This document shows, piece by piece, positions 12,932 through 23,913 of a stretch of DNA of 64,000 bases. The notes below the pieces were generated by a model. It saw nothing but the letters and a program-made list of their open reading frames with translations, did not search any database and was not told the DNA's origin. Origin of the DNA: Cystobasidiopsis lactophilus (lineage: Eukaryota > Basidiomycota > Agaricostilbomycetes > Agaricostilbales > Chionosphaeraceae); contig BCIO01000004.1 in NCBI GenBank assembly GCA_001599975.1, positions 1,585,328-1,649,327 of the forward strand, given 5' to 3'. The translations under genes and the position numbers were made by a program. Within the stretch, counting starts at the first letter, position 1. Each line of letters begins with the position of its first letter.

Positions 12932-15271
12932 ATGGCTGAATCCGGCGAAGAGCTATGTCCTTCTTGCTGGCAAACAGAGAGCATCAGACAGCCCTTGGTG
13001 TACGACTACGAAGCGCTAGACTATGTCTGCGTCAATTGTGGCTACGTCGGCAACGGGGGCGCCAATAGCAGCTCTCTCGTTACCCTGGGCCGCCCAACGG
13101 AAGACGGCACTCATCTGGTGGGCCGGGCTGTGATCCCTCAAGGGCTTGGGGGCACCTTGCAGATCAACGCCAAGGTCGGGCCCTACGGCGCCACCTCTGT
13201 GGCTCACAGCAGGGAAGACTACCTGCAGCGTCACCGGGTACGTTCTTTTGCCCTCCCGCTGCTCGTGGCACACACTGATCTCTCCATAACTAAACAGCGC
13301 GAAGTTGAATCGATCATCCAAAAGCACTGTCGAGTCTTTCACATGGGCGACCTCGCCGTCCGCGCCATCCACATCTTTCACGGAACCCAAGAGCATTTCA
13401 AGTTCCGCTTCGGCCGCTACGCCGTACCCTACATTGGCGCTGCGATCGCCTTGGCTGCCGAGGAGCGGAAGGCAACCCTGCCGGTTGCGCGCTTTGCCGA
13501 GCAGATCGGGCGGCCCTGGATGCAAATTCGCCGCCTCAAAGTGCGGATGCGCCGCATCTTCTTCTCTGAGGAGCAGCTTGCCAACGGCGAGACCTTGCTG
13601 CTCAGCCGGGAAGGCATGGAAGTCATCCTCCATCATTTCGAATTTCTAGCGACCAACCCGGCGCCGAACGCCGCAGATGAAGAGGAATCAGCAACGGCCG
13701 AGGATGGAGAGGAACCAGAGGATGGATTGGGCGATGGGATTCTCAAGATCACAGAGGCCGTGCACCCGGACAACCTGCCGTTCATCAAGAGCATCATTCA
13801 GCCCGCCACTGCCAAAACTGTGCTCGATCTTGCAGTGCGCCTGCCCTCTCACTTCAAGTGCACGCGTCGGTACCTCCTCGAGGGACCGTTTGCCGTTGCC
13901 TGCTTCCTGGTCGCATGCGAGGCGGCGCTCATGAAGGTCGTTCCCCATTCGAACAACATGTACTCGCTTTTGTTGCCGGCAGCAGCTGAAGTCAGCGCGT
14001 CTGGCGACAGCGGGCGGCCCTACACGTTCGGACAGCGGTACCGGCAATTGGTGTCGTGGGCGGAGGACGCCTATGAAAAGTTGCCTTGGATCCAGCGGCA
14101 GCGGCAACAAGCGCGGCAAGAGCTCGGATCTCTAGCCGCTCTCAGCAGCCCTACTTGCAGCGAGACCAAAACCCGCCGTCGGCGCAAGGCAGGCGGCCCG
14201 ACCGCGCTCCAAGGTCGACGCACCGCGGCCAAAGACGCCTTGCCCAAAAGCGACTTGGTCCGGTTTTTGGAGGAGATCATTCGGTACGACCCTCCGTCTG
14301 ATGGGTCGAACAAGAGGGTCCTGTCCGACGACCTGCACGACTTCTCGCGACACCAAGCCCCTCAAACCCGCGAGAACGCCGAGCGCAACCGTGCCATCGA
14401 CGTTGCCGTCGATATCCTCGAGCTGATGAAAAGTCGGGGCATTCCGACAGCCTTCGGTTGCGGTGGCGAGGAAGGAGATGAAAACGACATCGTTCGAAGT
14501 TTGGCCGTGAAGGACCCCAACGCGCACCACTATCTCAAGCTGCTCGCCACCTCTGGTATTTCCGCCGAAGACCTTAGGGTCTCCCAGTCCATTCTCCACG
14601 CCCCAATTGAGCCCTCCAGCAGATCCGGCGCCGTGCCCCCCAACTCCGCCTTTCGCGCCCATGTGGCTGGCTTGGTCGCTTCGCGCGGTGGCGACATCGA
14701 CCAGCTCGTTGACGACGAGCTGTTCATGGAGGGCGAGATGGACGGCTACTTTCGGACGGCCGAGCAAGCCCAAGCGTGGCTCGCCCAGCAGGATGCCTTG
14801 GGCACCTTTGATGACGACGAGGCTCGCGAGAAGCGCGCGCTCGTGCGGCGTAACGGCAAGAAGCGGGCCCGCCGCTCTGAAGACGAACTGGTTCGTGCTC
14901 ATTCGCGCGCAAACTCCAGAGGCGCTCATTCGACGCCCTCTTCGCAGCTGGCACCCAACTCCCCAAAGCTTCGCCGGCTCAACAGCCCGCCGGCATCTCG
15001 AGCCGCCTCTGTCTCCACTGAGTCTGACTCAGACGATTGCTTTGCGCTGGACCCTTACCTCAAAGCCATCGACATGGCAGCGGCAGACTTGGCTTCCCCT
15101 CCGCAGCTGCCGTCGCACAACCTCTTCAATCGGGATCTCATTCGTGAGTTGCCTTAACTTAACCGCATCTGTCGACCAGACCTCAGAATCTCCTCTTCTT
15201 TGCGGTCGCAGTTGCGTGGGCTGCGTAGCGTAAAGTCCTGGTATCGTAGACGCCTTGTGTTCAACCTGTAA
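12932..15271 (+). CDS. BRF1: TFIIIB subunit BRF1 (TFIIB-related factor)
   Basis: Brf1 bridges TFIIIC, TBP and RNA polymerase III at tRNA and 5S genes. The N-terminal zinc ribbon is visible as CPSCW and, after about 20 residues, CVNCGYV. Two cyclin-like folds follow: the first with FHMGDLAVRAIHIF and IGRPWMQIRRLK, the second around 13790-14110 with ILKITEAVHPDN and LEGPFAVACFLV. The C-terminal half is low-complexity but keeps a Brf1 homology block near 14694-14830 (DDELFMEGEMDGYF), the TBP-binding part of the family. An in-frame 60-base intron is likely at about 13239-13298 (GTACGT to AAACAG). The reading frame ends at 15157, but a good donor there (GTGAGTTGCC) and acceptor GACCAG suggest one more exon ending LVFNL at 15271; either end is possible. 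Confidence 0.88.
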
Positions 15272-15551
15272 AATCACATCTTGTATCTCATTGGGGATCT
15301 CTCGCTTCGCCCTTGCATCGTGCTGCAATCGTAGACCACTGCATTTGTATCCTTGGTGGGTGGAGGGGCAAACCGAATCCCAAACCCATTCTTGTGCCAC
15401 GTCGACGGCGTTCGCACCGGACTTCTCAAGCCTTCTTTCTGCCGCCTACAATAGGTATAATACGATCGGTGCTCCAGAGGTCGCTCGCAATCAGGCGCAG
15501 ACTTGCAGTAGCACACTATTAGCAAGGGGGTGAAGGGAAGGGAAGGGCAAG

Positions 15552-16466
15552 ATGGCGGGCGTCAAGGTGTGCACACCTCTTCGTCCTCTGAGCGATCATG
15601 CTTAAGACAAACCCTGTCGCAGCGGCTTTTGAGAGAGGCAAAGGTCATGTCGGAGGAGCCAATTCCCGGCCTTCATGCTGCGCCACTCGAAGACGACCTC
15701 TTTATCTGGCATTTCACGCTCCAGACCTCCGAATCGAAGCCCAGCTATGGCGGTCTCTATCACGGCGCTGTACTGCTACCGCCAGAGTACCCGCTAAAAG
15801 CACCAGACGTTCTGATGCTAACTCCCAATGGTGCGACTGATGTCCGCCTTATTATTGAGTTCACGCCTGCTGACCCCAGGGCGCTATGTAACATCAGGCC
15901 GATTTGAGGTCAACAAGAAGATCTGTTTGTCGATCACCAGCTACCACGAAGAGACCTGGAGCCCGGCATGGTCCCTGTCTACGGCCTTGTTAGGTCTCAA
16001 TGCCATGTTCGAACAGGAGAGTCAAGGCGCAATAGGAGGGTTGGACTCACCGCCAGAGGAACGCAAGAGGCTGGCGGCCAAATCAGGAGACTGGGTCTGC
16101 CCGGTGTGCAAGGTGGCTAACAAGGATCTGCTCCCCAAGACGGTGGACGCAGAGGTGTCGACTGCTGGGCCAACCCCAAGCCCTGCCCATGATAAGACCG
16201 TTCGGAATCATAGCGCCGATCAGGATGCCGACCCATCCCAAACAGCACCCCCGCAACCCTTGATTTTGGACTCGCCACCTGTCGTCGCTGCGACATCAAC
16301 GGGTGTCCGTCCAGCGCCAAGAGCCGGCGTTTCGGTGTGGTTGATAGACAAAGTGATTCTGGGGCTGGTGGTGTGCATTGGGCTTCTGCTGGCGAAGAAA
16401 ATCGGGACCAAGTTGGTCTCTTCCCCTCCCCCTGGTGCTTCTGTAGTGGACACGCGCTCATCATGA
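15552..16466 (+). CDS. UBC6: ER-anchored ubiquitin-conjugating enzyme (UBC6 / UBE2J family)
   Basis: Ubc6-type E2 enzymes sit in the ER membrane by a C-terminal anchor and work with Doa10-type ligases in ER-associated degradation. Exon joining gives MAGVKVQTLSQRLLREAKV, using a short intron at about 15569-15605. The UBC fold reads through YGGLYHGAVLLPPEYPLKAP and MLTPNGRFEVN, where a second intron splits the NG, then KKICLSITSYHEETWSPAWS with the catalytic cysteine in KICLS as expected for the UBE2J group. The tail is low-complexity, followed by a single hydrophobic segment VILGLVVCIGLLLAKKI near the end, the expected tail anchor. The stop codon (16464-16466) directly abuts the stop of the convergent AN1 gene. 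Confidence 0.92.
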
Positions 16467-17247
16467 GGCGCTTGTTGTAATTGTATCATCATTTGTCGAT
16501 GCTTTCCCTCTCTTCAAGGCAAACGTGCATCCGGATTCGAGCTGAAGTCCGGCGACAGTGGCCAAGGACGGTCCGAGCTTTTCGTCATCGTGGTACAGGG
16601 CATCGGCCTGGCCGGGGTCGGTGGTCAGTTCGATCGCCTCTCGAGGTGTCGCTAGGACTCACGCTTGTAGGTTGATGGGAGGCTACCAGAAGATCAACCA
16701 GCCTGCCGACATTGATTTCCTTTGGACACCACCACGGCTCCTTGCTGCCATCATCGGCGGATGGCAAGAGGTAGAAGTAAAGGCGCTGCTCTATCGGAAC
16801 GGCCGCCCTCTTGGCATCGACGGGTTTGGCCCTTTGTTTAAGGAGTTTCATGGCGAGCACCGGGTGTATGGGCTTTGTGGTGGCGGCAGGTGCGGCTGCT
16901 CGCCCCGTAGTGGGGAAATTGCGTGCAAGAAGCCTCCTGGCCTCTTCCTTTTTGTTGCTGCTGGCCTTGTCGGCGATCGCTGGAGCGTCCGAGCGCTCGA
17001 ACCAGACCGTGGCACTCTCGCCCGCTGACTGTTCAGGCGTGGCATGGTCTGGCTCTTGCTTGACCTCACATTCATGTGCGTCTGGAAACCTATGAGCGCT
17101 GCAGAAGAAACGGCCGCATTTGCAAGCGAACGGCAGCAAGTCGAGGCCTTCCAAGTCCATGATTTGAAAGTCAGAGCCGCCGTGACACGTAGGGATTGCA
17201 GCGGCCTTACTTCTACAGAAGTCGCAATGTTTTCCCACAGAGAGCAT
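16461..17247 (-). CDS. CUZ1: AN1-type zinc-finger protein, CUZ1/ZFAND1-like
   Basis: Cuz1/ZFAND1 proteins bring Cdc48 to the proteasome during arsenite and protein stress. The start MLSVGKHCDFC matches the family start. Removing an intron of about 59 bases (donor GTAAGG) restores the AN1 finger as HCDFCRSLDLLPFACKCG followed by FFCSAHRFPDAHEC, with the cysteine/histidine spacing of AN1. A linker and a C-terminal ubiquitin-like part follow: RLYFYLLPSADDG, GRLVDLLVASHQPT, then after a second intron ADALYHDDEKLGPSLATV. The last residues are NDDTITTSAS. It is convergent with UBC6; the two stop codons form one TCATGA palindrome at 16461-16466. Being next to an E2 gene may be chance. Confidence 0.85.
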
Positions 17248-17343
17248 TGGCGGGTTCAACTGAAGCGACGACGCGAACAGACGTGGTCGAAAGGGAGTAG
17301 AAGTGGCGGCGCTCTTTGCAACTTCTCTAAACCTAACACAGTC

Positions 17344-18270
17344 TTAACATTGCCTCTGCAAGATGCCCTCTAAAGCAGGACCCGCTATGGCAGAACCCAT
17401 CTCCCATTCGACGGTGCACGGCAGCGCATCCCAGCTCCACGCCGCGTTGCTGAAGATGTCAACCTGCAAGATCTCGTTCTCGTCCGTCGGCAACAGGCCA
17501 GGCGTCAGCGACTTTTCCGAAGCGCCGAGGCCTTCAAGCTGCTGTGTCTGACCCTGGGCCGCCAATGCTGCCAGCCGCCGCTTTTCCATATCACGGCCAA
17601 TGGCCGCCTTTGCCCGCTCTTGCAGGGCCGGGAGATTGACAGCTTGTGCTGGCAAGAGGTCTTGCTTATTGAGGAGAACAACAAGCGGCGGCATGCGAGG
17701 CAAGAGGCTAGTGAGTCCAAGAAAGAGCTGGAGTTGGTCGGCGGCCTCTTTGATCGCTTTGGCGGAAAGGCCGTTGACCGCGTCTAGCACCAGGACGCAC
17801 AAAGAGGCCTGTGGCAAGTGTTTGGCGAGAGCGCGGGCCCGCAGGCGGGCGTGGCCAGGCACATCTACCACCGTCGCCGTCGATTGCCGCTGCTGACATG
17901 CCGGACAATGAGCTTGGGCCAATGAGCGAGCCACTTTTTGAACGCACAGCATTGCTTTTCGAGCTCGCCACAAGGCACCGGCCCACGTTACTTTGCACCG
18001 AAGTGTGCGTGGGCACGGCGTGGCCAAAGAGCGTCTGAGGGGATGACCGCCTTGAGCTTTTCTTTTCGAACTTCAGCCGGCTGAAGCCTTCACCTTGGCA
18101 AACAGGGCCGACTTTCCAGCGTTGGAGGGCCCGAACAGGACCACGGTGGTCGCCTTGGAGCCTTGCCCTTGCCGCCCAAAACACCAAAGGCAGACGAAAG
18201 CCAACGCTACCACGACGGCGGCCAGCCACCATGCCCGTTCTAGAGCTTCTTCCCACAGCGCCAGGACCAT
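17344..18270 (-). CDS. SRP102: signal recognition particle receptor beta subunit
   Basis: SR-beta is the membrane-anchored small GTPase that holds the SRP receptor at the ER for cotranslational targeting. The start MVLALWEEALERAWW leads straight into a hydrophobic N-terminal anchor (LAAVVVALAFVCLWCF), then the P-loop GPSNAGKS. Two introns follow. The first (donor GTGAAGG after LFAK, acceptor CCCTCAG) joins to TLFGHAVPTHTSVQSN. The second, about 55 bases (GTGCGTTC to CATGTCAG), joins to QRQSTATVVDVPGH, the G3 motif with VPGH. The G4 motif NKQD is clear (VVLLNKQDLL). The C-terminus is about 227 residues later than the first stop seen in the unspliced frame, so the gene is intact. It is divergent from the unknown gene starting at 18520. 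Confidence 0.88.
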
Positions 18271-18519
18271 CCTCTGCGATTGTTTTGGGACTTCGAGGAC
18301 CAAGAGTTGCAGCGCCAAATCAAAAGCAACCTGAGGTCTCGTGCGTCCCGCGTCCCGCTGCCGCCTGCCGACATCGCTTCTCCACATTATTGCGAAAGGT
18401 TGGGGCGCTTCGGCAGCTGGTCTTCCTCTGTTCGACGGCCAGCCCAGCTGCTCGAGCTTCCCTTCCACCGCCTCTCAAACTGACGACCGCCAACCCCGGT
18501 TGCTCGCAGAAACCTCCCC
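18271..18519. promoter_or_regulatory. divergent promoter, SRP102 / unknown gene
   Basis: A 249-base gap between divergent start codons. No specific element is recognised. Confidence 0.35.
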
Positions 18520-19682
18520 ATGCACCACTCGAACCTCAAGGACGACGATGCTGCCGAGGAAGAGGCAGAACCGCTGGATGGCGGGCGTGCTCTGCTTCTT
18601 CAACCCATTGAGAAGCAGGGCCACGTCCGCACGACCACGACCAAGAGCTTCTTGAACCCAATTGATTTCCTCTCTTCCGCTCCCGTGGTGGAGCAACGCT
18701 TCCTCGCCCCGGGTGCCACTTGGGTTGGCTGCGAGCAAGGGGCAGAGGCAGAGTCTGCAAGACTGGCTTTCAGGTTCGACCTGTGCCAAGTCTCCGGGTG
18801 GGCCAGCGGTACGCCAACAAGCTCCCGACCTCTCAGAAGTATTGCCAATCTCACTTGACGCTACCTTCCTTGCTTTACCTCCAGGCCTGCTCAAGACCCG
18901 CCGAATGTCGCCCGACGGGTTCGTCTCTGAAGATTCGCCCTGGCAAGGGGAAGTCTCGCTTTGCGTGGATGAGGGCGCTCTTGCTCCCTTGCGTGCTGCT
19001 CCCGTGCGCTACACTTTCTGTGCCATCCATCGCTCAGAGAAGCTCACTGCGTCTACGCCAGCTGGAGGATATCGATTTCCAATCCTCCTGGTTGTGCATC
19101 AACGGCACCGCGAGGCTCCAATCCTCTCGCCAAGACAAGGACTTTGTCCTGTGGCTTCGCTTGCCCAGCGCGCCCCAGAAATGGCGCCGCTCAGCCAGCA
19201 TGGACCCTTCGACCACGTCCCGCCGACCTGTCTTCCAAGCCAAGCCCATGACCCGGCGCCTTTCGTCTGGCTGCACCTCGCGCTCTTATGCCGACGCGTT
19301 GTTGGGTAAGCCGACCGCCACCCGCGACCTCCTCAAAGCCGCGCCCGCCTGCCAAGACGTCAGTGCGCCCGAGCCTTCGACCTCGGCCAGTTTTCTATGC
19401 GAGTTCCCCCAGCCCTCCGAGGTTGGCAGCCGGAAGGCTAAGGGCCGCCCGCTCGACTCTGCTGGTCAGAAGCCGCCCACACCCCTTCACGCCCTCCGGC
19501 ACGCTACTATGACCGGTCATTTCTCAGGGACGGCTGTTGCCTCACAAGTGGCCGTTCGCTTGGACTTTGCCGGGTCCACGAGCCTACCCGAATGGACAGA
19601 AGCTGGCTTCATGGGCGCTGCAACGAAGCGCAAGGAGTCTTCCACCTACATCGTTAGCTCCTTAGGCTGGCAGATGTTGTAA
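18520..19682 (+). CDS. unknown, mostly disordered protein
   Basis: I do not recognise this protein. The start MHHSNLKDDDAAEEEAEPL is followed by a first exon with high third-position GC ending near RFRFDL/CQVSGWASG. An intron (donor GTACGCCAAC, acceptor TACCTCCAG) leads to GLLKTRRMSPDGFVSEDSPW. A second intron of about 60 bases (GTGCGCTACAC to TACGCCAG) switches frame to LEDIDFQSSWLCINGTARLQ. From there one open frame continues to 19682 and is rich in Ser, Thr, Pro and Arg (RRSASMDPSTTSRR). No transmembrane helix, signal peptide or known domain is evident. Frame choice rests on third-position GC and splice signals, because two frames stay open over about 500 bases here. Expected length is about 350 residues. 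Confidence 0.5.
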
Positions 19683-19767
19683 ATGTACCGATAGCCAAAC
19701 TCCGAATCCCCAGCTCAATCCATAAAATTCTCTGTCTATAGCTCGTTGTTCCCAGCAGGGTCCTTTG

Positions 19768-21080
19768 TCATTGTAAAATGTAATTGGAAGCCACGAATGC
19801 GATGACACACGCCACCAGCACCAGGGCTCCCAGCGCGCTCTGTCCACGGCCGGCGAGATGGCACGCATACCAAGGCCACCCCAGGAGGGTGTCAACCAGA
19901 CGGCCGACCCACAATTTTGCCCAGGCCAGGTCGTCGGCATCAAAAGGAGCGTGGCTGATACGGCGCGGCGTGGTGGAGGGTGCAATAGCGAGCGAAAACA
20001 TTGCAGTGACCTTGAGAGTTTGGCGCCTTCAGCACCTATTTGAGGAGACAACGGTTTAGAGGAGGCCTACGGGCTTGTGATCCGAACCTCGAGCAGCCAT
20101 GCACGAAGAGTATGACAAAGCCTCGTCGCCGGGCTGGTCCTGCCACACCACCCGATCGCACCAAGCTGGCAGCCGCTTTCCATCAAGCTCTTGCAGTGTA
20201 CCTACAACATACTTGTAGGTGGGCTTGAACGCCAGCGCAGGCTCGCGCAAGTGGTGAAAAGCGTTGCTTTTCCGCATTTCTTGCTGTAACTGATCGCCCT
20301 CGACCAAGCTGCCCAGCGCTGCTTTGAGAACGGGATCTACAGGGGGTTCAATGCGATAGTTGAAATCGCCAAAGCTGTGGGCTGCTTGAGTGAGTGATCG
20401 TGCCAACACGGGGCTTGGAAAATGCCATACCAGAAGAGATTGTCACACTCGTAAATCGACGCCGACCCGCCGAAGAAGCGCAACCTCCGAACAATGCTCT
20501 CCCAGTTCAGGTTCCGCCGGGCAACGTTACGAAGGTGAGGTGCCAGGTGGGCCGTCACGAACGTCAACTGCCGCTCCAAGCTGCCCGAAAGCGTCAAATG
20601 AGCGCCAATCGCGCCTTTGTTGGACATGAAAAGCGGTCCCAGCGTCACAAAAGCCCAATCGACGTCAATCTGGCAGCCTTCGAGGCTAGCACCGACCCGA
20701 GCGAAGATGGCGAGCGCCATGGCTTTTTGCTCGAGCTGCTCAGTGACACGCCCGCGCCCTGCCGTGGAGGTAAGTGACCCACCTGAGACTTGATGCTGGG
20801 TGACCTGTCGGAATGATCCGATCTTGGCAGCGAGGACGTATTGAGCGACAGCGTCGAGGCTTTCGCTTTTGCAGCCAGCGAGCGCACAGGGCAGGGCCAT
20901 GGTTTCTCTAATAGAAGACATAAATCGTGGATAGCAGGGAAGCAAAGTGCTGCCTTACTGCAGCCCAATGGCCAGCAAATCAATGCCTTCCAAGAGAGAA
21001 GGTGGCAACCAAGCAGCCAGGTCCTTAGCGTCGGGGGTAGCACAACCGCAGTTGTAAGTGGCACAAAGCACGCGCAGCAT
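19768..21080 (-). CDS. INP54: inositol polyphosphate 5-phosphatase, tail-anchored, INP54-like
   Basis: Members remove the 5-phosphate from PI(4,5)P2; yeast Inp54 is held on the ER by a C-terminal anchor. The start reads MLRVLCATYNCGC with the NCG motif near the N-terminus. Then, over several short introns, come FMSNKGAIGAHLTL, FVTAHLAPHLRN, RRNLNW, GDFNYRI, KRLPAWCDRVVW and SDHKP, all in family order. An intron of 56 bases (GTATGGCA to CCCACAG) splits the residues just before FGDFNYRI. The last intron follows SDHKP and joins VTAMFSLAIAP. The C-terminus holds a hydrophobic stretch GALVLVACVIAFVASNYILQ ending the protein, which fits a tail anchor. With STT4 this is the second enzyme of the PI4P/PI(4,5)P2 cycle in the window. 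Confidence 0.87.
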
Positions 21081-21224
21081 GTTGAAAAGGATGAGCGTGT
21101 GGAGTGAAGGGGCGGTCCTCACAGGCCTCCCGATTCAGCGCCAATTCTGGGAAACTCGTGGTTTCGTATGTGCAATCCTTAGCGCATTCCTACGACGTCT
21201 CGCTACACTCAAGCTCTTCAAAGC

Positions 21225-22298
21225 TCAAGAAGGAAGTCGCAGCAAGCCCTGGGAGTACGTGAAGACCCCTAAGCACGCCACAACAGCTGCTAAGAAGAGC
21301 TTCTTGTCCTTGTCGCCCTTGCCCTTCGAGTTGCCCCCACCAAGATCGGATACTTTGGCTCTTGAGAAGATCGACGCCAGCGGTGGCAGCCTGGACCGCC
21401 CCGAAAGCGAGGGTTTGATCCTGAAGGCCCGGTCGCTCTGGGCAAGCATGTCGTGCATTCTTTGGGTGAAATTGACCAGCGACCGGAACTCAGTCTTCAG
21501 CAGATCGGACAGATAAGGCTGCGGAAAATCGGAATAGACGAGGAAAGCGAGGCGGGCGTAGACGACAGCGTCTAGGGCGTCGGGAGTTTTAGAGCCGAAG
21601 AACGGCTTGTCACCCAGTCGTTGTGCACAGACAGTAAAGACCTTGCGTGCCAGCTCAAAAGCCTGGATAAAATTGGGGTCAGCCAGCCCTCAAAAGCAGA
21701 GCGAACGGAGAAGCAAGCTTGCCTTCAGCCGTTCAAACTCAATCCCCACCGAGGCTTCCCGCTCTTTCGCCAGCATCCGCTCTTTGGCTGTCACATCCAA
21801 AGCTAGTTTCCGCTTTAGCGCCTCCAACTCTTCGGCGCGAGCTTCAGCGCCCCAGAGGCCCCCAGCGTTCTGCAAGCGCGTGCGGGCGTCACTGAAAAGA
21901 GCGTGTGAAGCGAACAAGGAGGTCGGCAGGGAGAGAGATGAGCAGTAGGCGCTGCGGGTGATGGCGGCGTTGGCTGCGATGGCAAACATATTGTAAAGCA
22001 AGACGTGGGAAAGCTTTTCGCAAAGCCAAGCGCGCAAAGCTAGGTCGTCGGCTGCCTGCGCTGTTCTGATGGTTGCCAGGTCCTCTCCAGCCGCCACTTG
22101 CCACAGGGCCCTGCCGGTCAGGCTCTGCCCGCGCAGCTCCAACAGCGGCAGTGTCTGACCGGGCAGCCATGAGGACAGCTCCACCTCAAGGACCGAGCGG
22201 CTAATCTGAGCCAGCGTCAAGGCCTCCAGGCATTGGTAGTCGCACGTAGGCAGGTCGAACTCGCTGGCGGGCGGCCAAAGGTGTATTAGGGCCGCCAT
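21225..22298 (-). CDS. SAM37: metaxin-like SAM complex subunit, SAM37-type
   Basis: Metaxin/Sam37 proteins help insert beta-barrel proteins into the mitochondrial outer membrane. The N-terminal thioredoxin-like part is seen in HLWPPASEFDLPTCDYQCLE and a following GST-like helical part. The second exon carries the metaxin C-terminal pattern TPDALDAVVYARLAFLVYSD followed by a hydrophobic segment KLFLAAVVACLGVFTYSQGL close to the end, as in Sam37/metaxin 1. The intron at 21663-21722 (60 bases) begins GCAAGC after CTGAAG and ends TCCAG. It is a GC-AG intron, because no GT donor gives the right phase. The divergent partner is the LisH gene 141 bases away. It could be called metaxin rather than SAM37; the subunit name is by pattern only. 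Confidence 0.75.
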
Positions 22299-22439
22299 GC
22301 TTTTCGACTTGCTGTCTGTCTCTGCTGACAGGCTGAAAGGGCGGCTTATTGTTTATTCTATGCGAGCGAAAAGTGATATCTGATGCGCAAGCTGGGAGGC
22401 CGGTTGGTTGTGGTTCAGAGAGGTTGCTCGACGTCGACG
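22299..22439. promoter_or_regulatory. divergent promoter, SAM37-like / LisH gene
   Basis: Only 141 bases separate the two start codons. No distinct box is recognised. Confidence 0.35.
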
Positions 22440-23765
22440 ATGAGCAGTAACGCCGCCGCCGAGCTTCCCATCGTGCCGGACTCGTTTGTCGACCGCTCGA
22501 GCCCAGAAGAGCTCACCCAAGAGCTGAAGCTGGTCGTGCTGGACTATCTGCTGGTGTCGTGCAACCTGACGACGGCGCAAGCGTTCGCGAGGGAGGCCCT
22601 CAATCTCGACCTGGTCCTCCAGCGTCCGCCGGTCTTGAGCCCGGCCAGCTCTTCTGGCCTGCATTGGCAGCTACAACAAGAGCTCAACCGAGCCATCATC
22701 CGTCAAGGCAAGTCATCGCGCCGGTCACCTCGGCCATTGGCTCCTTTCGGGGGACTGGAGCTCATTCAAGCCGGGTCGCAGACATCCGGCAGAGGTTACT
22801 GCAAGGCCAGGTCAATGCTGCCATGGCTTTGTGTGCCTCCCATTTTCCAAGCGCCCTAGAGCCGCCGGCGCACACCTACATCGAATCGGCGCCGTCCCTC
22901 GCCAACAGCAGGCTATCGCTCAAGGCCGCACCGTATTCTGTACACCACCAGGAAGATGACAGGGCCCAGCTGTGGTCATACAAGAGAGAACCGCCCACTA
23001 AAGACCTGGACAGCGGCGCGGTGGCCCCAGAGGCGGCCCCGAAACCCATCCTGGCCTTTGATCTGGAGGTGCAAGCGCTTATAGAGGACGTGCGGTCGGT
23101 CAGCCAGGCTCTCACCGAGCGTAGCAAAGACCCAGGAACGCCGGCTGCCCTTCAAGACGCGGGCTCGTCCACCTTTTCGACCGATTCGACGGCGTCGGCC
23201 ACCGACTTTGCTTCTGCTCTAGCCAAAGCCCAGACTCTGTACAAGCAGTCTCAACGAATTGCCGATTCAGCACAGCGAGCGCAGTATCAGCGGCAGATGG
23301 TCGACGCCAGCGGGCTCTTCCTCTATCGCGACCTAGACAACAGCCCAGTCAAGCAGTTCTTGGACCCGGCAAGGCGATTGGCCCTATCAGATCGACTGGA
23401 AGCTGCCATTTTGGGTGAGCAACAAAAGCTGCCGCCTTTTGCGCGCTTTGATCTCAAACGGGCGGCCGCTGGCACAGAATCCACGGGGCGCCGAAGCCCA
23501 GAGGCCGCAGTGTGCACTCTGGCCCAACAGACTGGCGCAGTCTGGAACATACTGCACGACTTGAAGATGTCGACCTTTGATGGCAAGCATGGCGAGCGGA
23601 ACGGCAAAGGCACAGCCGTCAAGGTCAAGGTAAATTCACGCCAAAGGCCTTGCTCCCAGCTGTCCTCCCTTCTGACTGCCCTTTCAGCCCCTCAACTTTA
23701 ATATGGCGCAATTTCTGGAACGCGACGTGCGGACTTTGACTTCAAGTGCGAGCGCAAGAGCTTGA
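22440..23765 (+). CDS. LisH-CTLH/CRA-like protein
   Basis: The N-terminus carries a LisH motif (LTQELKLVVLDYLLVSCNLT, then AQAFAREALN). After a short intron (donor GTCATCGC, acceptor TTCAAG) comes a CTLH-like stretch RVADIRQRLLQGQVNAAM. Further on, LAFDLEVQALIEDVRS and AQTLYKQSQRIADSAQRAQY look like the CRA part of RanBPM/GID-type proteins. The last exon, after an intron GTAAATTC to CTTTCAG, reads PLNFNMAQFLERDVRTLTSS and ends at 23765. Family members are subunits of GID/CTLH ubiquitin ligases or related scaffolds; which one this is cannot be told from the domain order alone. There is no SPRY and no RING segment. Confidence 0.7.
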
Positions 23766-23913
23766 GAGAGGCCGCTCGCGGCAGTCTTGTGCATAATCCC
23801 TCCTTCGGCAGCAGCATTGCAAGCATCAGACCTGTACAAACTCCACTGTGCACCGGCAACAAGAGCATAGCAACACAAGCCTGCGCTAAGGCGGCCCGAG
23901 ATTTGGCGGCTCT

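Noticed and set aside
13016-13636. Long open frame on the minus strand opposite BRF1
   Set aside because: It mirrors the high third-position GC of BRF1 and shows no domain; it is a shadow of the real gene.
20350-20400. A 35-base intron in the INP54-like gene
   Set aside because: A donor 21 bases earlier (GTATGGC) gives a normal 56-base intron and a better join, LFCFGDFNYRI.
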